Shown piece by piece: positions 5,849 through 11,607 of a stretch of DNA of 11,607 nucleotides. The position numbers and the translations under genes are program-made. The stretch lies in contig JAVYAJ010000117.1 of assembly GCA_032229885.1 (NCBI GenBank), positions 1 to 11,607 on the forward strand, read 5' to 3'. This DNA comes from Anammoximicrobium sp032229885 (GTDB lineage: Bacteria; Planctomycetota; Planctomycetia; Pirellulales; Pirellulaceae). How positions within the stretch are numbered: the first letter of the stretch is position 1; every line of letters begins with the position of its first letter. The notes under the pieces were generated by a model, which saw only the letters and a program-made list of their open reading frames with translations, did no database searches and was not told the origin of the DNA.

Positions 5849-5994
5849 TGCTCATCTGTGGTTCCCAGAGCTACTGTAAGCACAACAGGTAACCCCCTCA
5901 AGAACTTAACACTGTCGCTGTCTGAAAACATTGTCGAAGAGGCCACGATGTTTGAGGCTATTGGTACGGGTTGCTGAAGGTGGATTCTGGGGAT

Positions 5995-6048
5995 GGGGTA
6001 GGGACGTCGCGTCGTGGAGTGAGCGTAGCGACGCGACGGCCCCACCCC
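5995..6048. repeat. Long GC-rich hairpin
   Basis: GTCGCGTCG (6006-6014) pairs exactly with CGACGCGAC (6029-6037), and the outer GGGGT (5995-5999) pairs with ACCCC (6044-6048), with G/C pairing possible between. The loop is 14 nt. It could be an REP-like repeat or a bidirectional terminator between the converging flanks. It lies 160 bp beyond the stop of the minus-strand STAS gene. Confidence 0.6.
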
Positions 6049-6189
6049 GAAGTGCCGTGCAGCGCTAGCCCGTGTCATGCCGGAGGGTCGGCCGCAACCG
6101 CCATGGACGCAGGGAGGGCCACGCTCTGTGCGGGGCCGTAACCGGGCGGACGCGACGGACGCGACGGAGGGCGTCCTTCCAAGTGTCGC

Positions 6190-6203
6190 GGCGGGGCGCC
6201 GCC
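6190..6203 (-). terminator. Weak candidate terminator stem after the STAS gene
   Basis: GGCGG (6190-6194) and CCGCC (6199-6203) form a short GC stem just after the STAS stop codon. No U-run follows in the transcript direction, so intrinsic termination is doubtful. Confidence 0.2.
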
Positions 6204-6208
6204 CACGC

Positions 6209-6703
6209 TCAATCCTCAGAAGCGGGCGCGTCCGACGGCGCGGGCGTAGACGATGAACGATCCGAGGCGAACGCCGCCTTGGCCTCGCTCTGCGTGTCCG
6301 CCATGTGGAAGATCTTGTCGAGCTTGGCCCCGATCAACGTCTCTCGGACGACGGGCGTCAGCTCGCACAGGATCATCTCGCCATGCGCGTCGCGCATGCG
6401 TTTGTTCAACGCGATCAGGCCCGCGATGAACGAGCTGCTGATCAATTGGACGCCGCCCAGGTTCATCACGATTCGCGGTGGGGTTCCGAGCTTTAGAAAC
6501 GCCTCGGCCACCCGCACGATGTCCTGGTTCGTGGCGATCTTGCCCGAGATCACGTCCACGATGGCAACTCCGGCCTCGGTCCGCGCGCTGAACCACAGCA
6601 CGTGCTGGCACTTTTGGCAAGCCGTCGTTCCGGGAAGGTCCAACGGTCCGATCGACAAGGGGCTGCCGCAGATGGGGCAGGTCGTCGGCCAAGGTTTGTT
6701 CAT
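6209..6703 (-). CDS. Zinc-ribbon plus STAS-domain protein
   Basis: A 164-residue cytoplasmic protein. The N-terminus carries a treble-cysteine ribbon CPIC (9-12) and CQKC (29-32), expected to bind one zinc. Residues about 45-140 form a STAS domain of the anti-sigma-factor-antagonist kind: AIVDVISGKI, RIVMNLGGVQLISSSFIAGLIALNKR and ILCELTPVVRETL. The SSS at 89-91 sits where the phosphorylatable serine of SpoIIAA-like proteins lies. The tail after 143 is a low-complexity Ser/Pro/Asp/Ala stretch. The likely role is a partner-switching regulator toggled by serine phosphorylation, but no kinase or phosphatase gene is next to it. ATG 6703 is chosen because the zinc ribbon begins there; the frame stays open upstream for 680 bp but codes for arginine-rich nonsense. 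No Shine-Dalgarno is visible. Confidence 0.85.
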   Translation of the reverse strand: MNKPWPTTCPICGSPLSIGPLDLPGTTACQKCQHVLWFSARTEAGVAIVDVISGKIATNQDIVRVAEAFLKLGTPPRIVMNLGGVQLISSSFIAGLIALNKRMRDAHGEMILCELTPVVRETLIGAKLDKIFHMADTQSEAKAAFASDRSSSTPAPSDAPASED

Positions 6704-7401
6704 TCGAGTCACGTGTATCGTCTGACTCCATGCGTTCGACTGACGAACCTCACGAACCGCTAGTGTAACCAAATCGGATTGGCGTTGGGAGCTAGAGCAG
6801 CGCAATAATGCGGCTGCCGGCCGTCCGATCTGACGCCGCGCGCGATCTCGGACCGACACAGCTCGCTCGCCCGACGGTCTGACCGCGCCGATGCGCCGCC
6901 GACGGGCGGCATTCGAGCTCCTGTGAACGGGGTCGTTTCCGTCCGCGGCCGATCTCGCAACATCCGAATTCCGCGCGGCGGACGCCACGCCGCGTTCGCC
7001 GACACCGTGCGCCGTGCCAATCCGACGCAGTACAATAACGACGTTGCCCGGTTTCTTCGGCCGATACGGGCGGGTAATCTGGAACGGGGAACTCGTTCGC
7101 GTATCGATGGGACGCACCGCGTACGCCAGACTCTGGCCGGCCCCGATCCACACAGCGCCGAGATCGTCGAGCGGCCAAAGGGTCGATGGGTGGCGAACGG
7201 ATCGCCGCGAGCGGCTAGACCCGAATGCGAGCCGCTCAACGCGCTCGCGCGGCCTCGCTGCACGCGGCCATAACCGCGTATGCCGGCCGCAGGCGACCGG
7301 CGAACGGCGGATGCGACGCAGCCCGTCCCTCGAACGCGCACGGCCCCAAGAGGCGGGATGATTGAGCGGGGCGCTACGGGACACGCGGGAGCCAATCCGA
7401 C
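6704..7401. other. 700-bp gap between divergent genes, no supported gene
   Basis: All frames are long because stops are rare in this GC-rich DNA, but their translations are arginine/proline-rich with no motif, and none has a credible ribosome site. It must contain the promoters of the STAS gene (leftward) and of the glycosyltransferase set (rightward). Beyond the TACACT near 6765 I see no clear promoter. Confidence 0.5.
6762..6767 (-). promoter_or_regulatory. Candidate -10 box for the STAS gene
   Basis: TACACT on the minus strand, about 58 nt before ATG 6703, within GGTTACACTAG. The -35 region is not recognisable. Confidence 0.25.
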
Positions 7402-8355
7402 ATGTTGAGCGCAGTGATTCCAGTGTACAACGAAGCGGAAAGCCTGGGCGACCTGTGCGCCGAGCTGGCCGAGGTGGCTCGCGAGCGGCAGTACGACGTC
7501 GAGTACATCTTCGTGGACGACGGATCCACGGACGGCTCGTGGCAGGAGATCGAACGTTTGGCGAGCCAGGATCCGCGGGTGCGGGGGATTCGGTTTCGCC
7601 GCAACTTTGGCAAGGCGGCGGCGTTGGACGCGGGTTTTCAGGCGGCGCGCGGCGAGTTCGTGTTCACGCTGGACGCCGATTTGCAGGACGATCCTCACGA
7701 GATCCCCCGGTTTCTCGAACAGATGGACGCGGGCTTGGATCTGGTCAGTGGCTGGAAGCAAGTGCGTCACGATCCGTGGCACAAGGTCGGCCCGTCGCGG
7801 GTGTTCAACTGGCTGATCGGCCGTCTGACCGGCGTCCGCCTGCACGATCACAACTGCGGGTTCAAATGCTATCGGCGCGAGATCTGTCAGGAGCTCCGGC
7901 TGTACGGCGAGCTGCACCGTTTTGTGCCCGTGCTGGCCGAAGCCCGCGGCTGGCGGGTGGGCGAGATCGTGGTCAACCACCGGCCGCGGAAGTTCGGGCA
8001 CTCGAAATATGGCGTGTGGCGGTTTGTCAAAGGATTCCTCGACTTGCTGACCGTATATCTGCTGACCGGATACAGCCGGCGGCCGCAGCATCTGCTCGGC
8101 TCGGTCGGCCTGTTCAGCTTTCTGATGGGCGGGCTGGGGGTGTTCGCGCTGACCATTTGGTGGTTCGTCTCGCGCAGCGTGCCGACGCTGGAACCCGTCC
8201 ATTTGCACGAGCGGGCCCTGTTCTATTATTCGATGGCGGCCATGCTGTTGGGCGGGCAGTTCATCACGGTGGGTTTTCTGGCCGAAATGCTGACGGCGTA
8301 TCACACGGATCGGGCCGCATCGTATTCCATCAAGCAGCGGATCGGAGGACCATGA
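7402..8355 (+). CDS. GT2 polyprenyl-phosphate glycosyltransferase with C-terminal membrane anchor
   Basis: A 317-residue family 2 glycosyltransferase of the dolichol-phosphate mannosyltransferase/GtrB type, which transfers a sugar from a nucleotide sugar to undecaprenyl phosphate on the cytoplasmic face of the membrane. The GT-A fold opens with SAVIPVYNEAESL (3-15), then VDDGSTDGS (38-46), the metal-binding DAD in TLDADLQDDP (89-98), NCGFKCYRR (151-159, acceptor loop) and RKFGHSKYG (196-204). Two membrane helices at about 231-257 and 272-296 complete the family pattern, and the length is typical. Start ATG 7402 has a weak GGGAG 10 nt upstream and gives the expected N-terminus. Its stop overlaps the next start by 4 nt (ATGA). 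The sugar cannot be told from sequence. It very likely feeds the GT-C enzymes downstream. Confidence 0.9.
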   Translation: MLSAVIPVYNEAESLGDLCAELAEVARERQYDVEYIFVDDGSTDGSWQEIERLASQDPRVRGIRFRRNFGKAAALDAGFQAARGEFVFTLDADLQDDPHEIPRFLEQMDAGLDLVSGWKQVRHDPWHKVGPSRVFNWLIGRLTGVRLHDHNCGFKCYRREICQELRLYGELHRFVPVLAEARGWRVGEIVVNHRPRKFGHSKYGVWRFVKGFLDLLTVYLLTGYSRRPQHLLGSVGLFSFLMGGLGVFALTIWWFVSRSVPTLEPVHLHERALFYYSMAAMLLGGQFITVGFLAEMLTAYHTDRAASYSIKQRIGGP

Positions 8356-9950
8356 GCGACGTGCAAGCGAAAACCACGGCCCAGTTTCGCTGGATGGTCT
8401 ATGGACTGTTGCTGGCGACGGCGGTCGGGTCGATGATCGGGCGGCTCTGGAACGTCAAGTCGGCGTTGGGCGAGACGCCCCTGTTGAGCGCCAACGACCG
8501 CAGCCGATGGGCCACGGTTCGCGCGCTGGGCGACCACGGCACGTTTGCGCTGGACGACGTGATCTTTCTGGATCGCCGTCAGACGAAGCGCAATCGCGAG
8601 TGGTACTCGATCGACATGGTCCGCCATCGGGGCGCCGACGGGGCGGAGCACTACTATTCGAGCAAGCCGCCGCTGCCGACGCTGATGGTGGCCGCCGCGT
8701 ACTGGGGCTTGCGCCAGGCGACTGGCGCGACGCTGGCCGAGCAGCCGTTCTACGTGGTTCGCTGCCTGCTGGCGCTCGTCAACATCGTGCCTTTGGCGAT
8801 CTATCTGGGGTTGATGTTTTGTCTGCTGGAACGCTATGGTCGAACGGACTGGGGCCGTTTGTTCGTCGCGGCCGCGGCCGCTTACGGAACGTTCCTGACG
8901 ACGTTCGCGGTGACGTTGAACAATCACGTCTGGGCCGCGGTCAGCGCGGCGGCGGCTCTGTACGCGGCGCTGGCCATCTGGTGCGACGGCCGGCGCCAGT
9001 GGCGATACTTTGTTTTGGCGGGACTATGTGCGGCTTTTGCCGTGGTCAACGAGCTGCCCGCGTTGTCCTTCTGCGCGCTGTTGGGCGCGGCGTTGATGAT
9101 TCGCAGCCCGGTCCGCTGCGTCGTCGGATTCGTTCCGGCGGCGGGGCTTGTCGCCGCCGCTTTTTTTGCCGCCAATTACTGGGCCCACGGCGCTTGGCGA
9201 CCGCCGTACGCGCATCGCGGCGACGGGCCGCGCGTGGCGGCGATCGCGGATGACCATCGGCAGCAGATCGAGGCGGGCGAAATCCCCGCGGCGCTGCGCC
9301 AGGCGATGGCCGACGCGGGCATCGATCTATCACCGCAGGCCGTATTGCAGCCGCGCTGGTCCGGCGAGGGCTGGATGATCTGGGACCCGGCCGACCAGCA
9401 CCGCTGGGCCGTGTCGGCCGACGCGCGATCCGTCGAGGTGTTTGCCTGGGACAACTGGTACGAGTACGAGAAGAGTTACTGGCTGCCGAGCCATAAAAAG
9501 GGAGTGGATCTGGGGGAACCATCGCGGCTGAAGTACGCGTTTCACGTGATCGTAGGCCATCACGGCGTGCTGTCCTTGACGCCCATCTGGCTGCTGAGCG
9601 TCCTGGGCGCGGGCGTGTGGCTGGCGCGCGGCTCGTGGCCCGTGCGCCAGGCGACCGCCGGCGTCGTGTTGATTACGCTCGTCTGCTTGGCTTTTTATCT
9701 GGCGCGGCCGCTGATGGATCGCAATTACGGCGGCGTCGCGTGCGGATTCCGCTGGATGTTCTGGTTCGCCCCGATGTGGCTCTGGGTCATGCTCGGCGCA
9801 ACGGACGCGATCGCCGCGCGACGCTCGTGGCGCTGCGTCGCCCTGGCGCTGTTGCTGGTCAGCGTGAGCTCGGCGGCGTACGCCTCGCTGAATCCCTGGT
9901 CGCACCCCTGGCTGTACCAGTACTGCGAGTTTTTGGGTTGGACTCCGTGA
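8352..9950 (+). CDS. Integral membrane GT-C family glycosyltransferase-like protein
   Basis: A 532-residue polytopic membrane protein. The first helix is about 14-30. The first extracytoplasmic loop has ANDRSRWATVRALGDHGTFALDD (47-69) and SSKPPLPT (103-110), matching in layout the catalytic aspartate and PPLYP-type motif of GT39/ArnT-like lipid-linked sugar transferases. Helices follow at about 132-158, 168-188, 190-210, 218-248 and 255-275, then a soluble loop (281-393), then GHHGVLSLTPIWLLS (402-416), NYGGVACGFRWMFWFAPMWL (458-477) and final helices. The last two motifs recall a planctomycete family usually left as hypothetical. Start ATG 8352 overlaps the GT2 stop, with GGAGG 3 nt before it. 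It probably transfers a polyprenyl-phosphate-linked sugar to an envelope acceptor; the acceptor is unknown. Confidence 0.78.
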   Translation: MSDVQAKTTAQFRWMVYGLLLATAVGSMIGRLWNVKSALGETPLLSANDRSRWATVRALGDHGTFALDDVIFLDRRQTKRNREWYSIDMVRHRGADGAEHYYSSKPPLPTLMVAAAYWGLRQATGATLAEQPFYVVRCLLALVNIVPLAIYLGLMFCLLERYGRTDWGRLFVAAAAAYGTFLTTFAVTLNNHVWAAVSAAAALYAALAIWCDGRRQWRYFVLAGLCAAFAVVNELPALSFCALLGAALMIRSPVRCVVGFVPAAGLVAAAFFAANYWAHGAWRPPYAHRGDGPRVAAIADDHRQQIEAGEIPAALRQAMADAGIDLSPQAVLQPRWSGEGWMIWDPADQHRWAVSADARSVEVFAWDNWYEYEKSYWLPSHKKGVDLGEPSRLKYAFHVIVGHHGVLSLTPIWLLSVLGAGVWLARGSWPVRQATAGVVLITLVCLAFYLARPLMDRNYGGVACGFRWMFWFAPMWLWVMLGATDAIAARRSWRCVALALLLVSVSSAAYASLNPWSHPWLYQYCEFLGWTP

Positions 9951-10011
9951 GCGGGCGGTCCGAGACGCGCCGCACGCGGCAACGCCATCATCATACCGCG
10001 AGGGCTCGGGG

Positions 10012-11502
10012 TTGGCTTCCGTGACCAAGTTGGCGCAGGGCCGGATCTGGTTCTGGCTGCGATTGACGCTGTTGGCAGGCCTCGTTCGTGGCGGATGGCT
10101 GGCGGCCAATTACCGGGCCCTGCGGGCCGACCCGGATGCGTACCGCCAGTTGGCTCGCAGCGTGCTGGCCGAGGGAACGTTGGGCCATCGCCTGCCGCAC
10201 GGCGCGGGCGACACGGACGGTGGCGACACGGACGGTGGCGACACGGACGGCGACGCTTCGGAACGCGACGTTACGGCGCGCCGCGATACGACTCGCACAG
10301 ACGCCGCACAGCCGTCGGCCTATCGACCACCGCTGTACCCGCTGGTCCTGGCTGCCATCGGCGGCGTGGACGACGTAGGTGTATCCAGCGTCGCCGGGCT
10401 GCACTGGGTGATCGGCGTAGCGACGGTGTTGCTGGTGTTTCGCCTGTCCGAAGACTGGGGTTTGGGGCGTTGGGGATGGCTGGCCGCGGGGCTGGTCGCC
10501 TGTGACCCGATTCTGCTCAATCAGTCGTCGCTGGTGATGACCGAGACGCTGGCCACGGCGCTGACGGTCGTCGGTCTGCGGGCGCTGACGCGCGTCAGCG
10601 CGCGGGCCGCGGCGCGGCGAGCATGCCCGGATGAAGCGCGCGCCTCGCGGACGTCGCCCCGCGTTGGCGAGCTGGTCGCGGACGCGGCGTGCGCCGGCGT
10701 GGCGATCGGGCTGGCCGGGCTGTGTCGCCCCACGTTTTTGGTCTGGGGCGGCGCGGTCGGGCTGGCCATGATCTTCATGTTTCTGCGCGGCTTTTGGCGC
10801 GTCGATCGCGAGACGTCTCCGAACATGGCTTGGCATCGGGCAGGGGAAACGGCCTGGCAAGTCGGTTCGTTGGCGTTGGCCGCCGCACTCGTCCTGGCGC
10901 CGTGGGGCGTCCGCAACTGGGTTGTCTTCGGGCGCGTAATCGTGACCACCACGCACGGCGGATATACGCTGTGGCTGGGCAACAATCCCGATTTCTACGA
11001 GTTCTTGCAGCGTTCGGACCGAGATCACGTTTGGGACTCGCGGAACCTGGACGCGCGCTATGCGCAGATCCGTGCGCAGACGGGGTACGACGAGCTGGCG
11101 GCCGACAGATGGGCCTACGACCAGGCGCGGTCGGCGATTCGCGACGAGCCGCGCAGTTTTGTCCGCGCCTGTGTTTGGCGCATCGGCAGTCTGTGGGGTA
11201 CAACCCCGCAGCGGATCGCACCGGACGAGTCCGCGGCGCGACGCATGGCCCGCTGGGCCGTTGGCGTCTGGTACGTCGGCGTGTTTGCGGCGGCGCTGAT
11301 CGGCGTCTGGTCCTTGGGGTGGCGTCTAGTCCAGCCGCCCTGGCTGTGGGGCTTGTTGTTGTGCCTGTGCTTTACGGCGATGCACACCGTGTACTGGAGC
11401 AATCTGCGGATGCGCGGGCCTTTGATGCCCGTGATCTGCCTGGCGGCAGCCGCCGGAGTTCGGCGGGCATGGCCCGGGGGGCCCGCGGGCGCCGTCGAGT
11501 AA
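10012..11502 (+). CDS. GT39/ArnT-like integral membrane glycosyltransferase
   Basis: A 496-residue polytopic membrane protein of the GT-C superfamily. After a first helix (about 12-32) the first outer loop has RADPDAYRQLARSVLAEGTLG (38-58, catalytic-type aspartate) and YRPPLYPLVLA (104-114), the hallmark of GT39/PMT-like enzymes. TETLATAL (about 177-184) and LAPWGVRNW, LWLGNNPDFYE further on are also family-like. Several further helices follow, with the last near the C-terminus. Inserted in the first loop is a GDTDG triplet repeat (66-80) and a charged segment to residue 100 that relatives would not be expected to have. No ATG is near: TTG 10012 is preferred because GAGGG sits 7 nt upstream; GTG 10021 is the alternative. 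It starts 61 nt after the previous gene, same strand. It probably uses the lipid-linked sugar made by the GT2 enzyme. Confidence 0.8.
   Translation: MASVTKLAQGRIWFWLRLTLLAGLVRGGWLAANYRALRADPDAYRQLARSVLAEGTLGHRLPHGAGDTDGGDTDGGDTDGDASERDVTARRDTTRTDAAQPSAYRPPLYPLVLAAIGGVDDVGVSSVAGLHWVIGVATVLLVFRLSEDWGLGRWGWLAAGLVACDPILLNQSSLVMTETLATALTVVGLRALTRVSARAAARRACPDEARASRTSPRVGELVADAACAGVAIGLAGLCRPTFLVWGGAVGLAMIFMFLRGFWRVDRETSPNMAWHRAGETAWQVGSLALAAALVLAPWGVRNWVVFGRVIVTTTHGGYTLWLGNNPDFYEFLQRSDRDHVWDSRNLDARYAQIRAQTGYDELAADRWAYDQARSAIRDEPRSFVRACVWRIGSLWGTTPQRIAPDESAARRMARWAVGVWYVGVFAAALIGVWSLGWRLVQPPWLWGLLLCLCFTAMHTVYWSNLRMRGPLMPVICLAAAAGVRRAWPGGPAGAVE
10207..10250 (+). repeat. 15-bp tandem repeat, three copies, in coding sequence
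   Basis: GGCGACACGGACGGT starts at 10207, 10222 and 10237 (the last copy lacks its final base match) and encodes GDTDG three times. In-frame period, so copy-number change would alter loop length without a frameshift. Confidence 0.9.
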
Positions 11503-11565
11503 AAAGCCATCTTCAGGCGTGCGGATGCGACGCATTGACGATGATGTTCGGCCAACACGCGTCCG

Positions 11566-11607
11566 GTCGCGAACGTTTACTCGCAAACGTTTACTCGCAA
11601 ACGTTTA
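11566..11607. repeat. 14-bp tandem repeat running off the window edge
   Basis: CTCGCAAACGTTTA occurs exactly at 11580-11593 and 11594-11607, with a variant copy (two changes) at 11566-11579. Each unit contains AAACGTTT, a perfect 8-bp palindrome (AACGTT in the variant). It starts 64 nt after the last gene's stop and probably continues beyond the window. Confidence 0.9.

Larger units (their letters stand above)
5226..6208. other. About 1 kb without a supported gene, rich in repeats and hairpins
   Basis: No open frame here has a recognisable motif together with a ribosome site. The stretch holds, left to right: repeat copy B, a 10-bp-stem hairpin (5300-5333), the TTGACAAGTT array (5445-5573), a structured segment (5617-5690), a two-copy interspersed repeat (5748-5848), and a long GC-rich hairpin (5995-6048). 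It separates the accessory-looking left part of the window from the resident-looking right part. Confidence 0.55.

Noticed and set aside
5761..6078. 105-codon minus-strand frame
   Set aside because: It runs through the interspersed repeat and the long hairpin; no motif and no good start.
6923..7361. Two overlapping plus-strand frames in the gap before the GT2 gene
   Set aside because: Arginine/proline-rich, no motif, no ribosome site.
6704..7384. Minus-strand extension of the STAS gene by 227 codons
   Set aside because: The translation is arginine-rich nonsense typical of stop-poor GC-rich DNA; the zinc ribbon starts right at ATG 6703.
6760..8304. 514-codon minus-strand frame
   Set aside because: Antisense to the well-supported GT2 gene; low-complexity His/Gln/Arg translation.
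7362..8351. Plus-strand frame extending the 532-aa GT-C gene upstream to 7362
   Set aside because: It would overlap the entire GT2 gene; ATG 8352 with GGAGG and a 4-nt overlap is the normal operon start.

Overview
The window reads as a chromosomal stretch of a GC-rich environmental bacterium, most likely a planctomycete. This is inferred from the gene families (a large GT-C membrane protein with GHHG and NYGG motifs, a zinc-ribbon STAS protein), the abundance of intergenic repeats and the weak ribosome binding sites. I recognise no RNA gene and no CRISPR array.

Region 1 (1-2729, minus strand) is the first part of a BREX phage-defence operon, in the order brxA-like, brxB, brxC. The genes are tightly coupled: a 4-nt gap between the first two and a 1-nt stop/start overlap between the last two. 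brxC is broken twice. A 72-bp duplication/insertion puts an in-frame TGA between its Walker A and Walker B motifs, and the protein loses BREX similarity near position 138, about one third of the way along. No pglX/brxX, pglZ or brxL is in view, so the system looks like a decaying remnant.

Region 2 (2730-3802) holds the probable brxA promoter, the C-terminal scrap of a DDE-type insertion-sequence transposase, an AT-richer gene-free stretch, and a leader crowded with dyad-symmetric sequences.

Region 3 (3803-6208) carries a gene of an uncharacterised family (DUF6744-like, from memory) split by a frameshift, then a small unrecognised gene. Each is followed by a near-identical 51-nt intergenic repeat. 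About 1 kb without genes follows, with an array of TTGACAAGTT repeats and palindromes, an interspersed repeat and several hairpins.

Region 4 (6209-11607) looks like ordinary resident chromosome. It has a minus-strand zinc-ribbon/STAS protein, a 700-bp gene-free gap, then a plus-strand set of three envelope glycosylation genes: a GT2 polyprenyl-phosphate glycosyltransferase and two GT-C integral membrane glycosyltransferases. The likely division of labour is that GT2 charges a lipid carrier with sugar and the GT-C enzymes move the sugar onto an acceptor outside the cytoplasm. The window ends inside a 14-bp tandem repeat.
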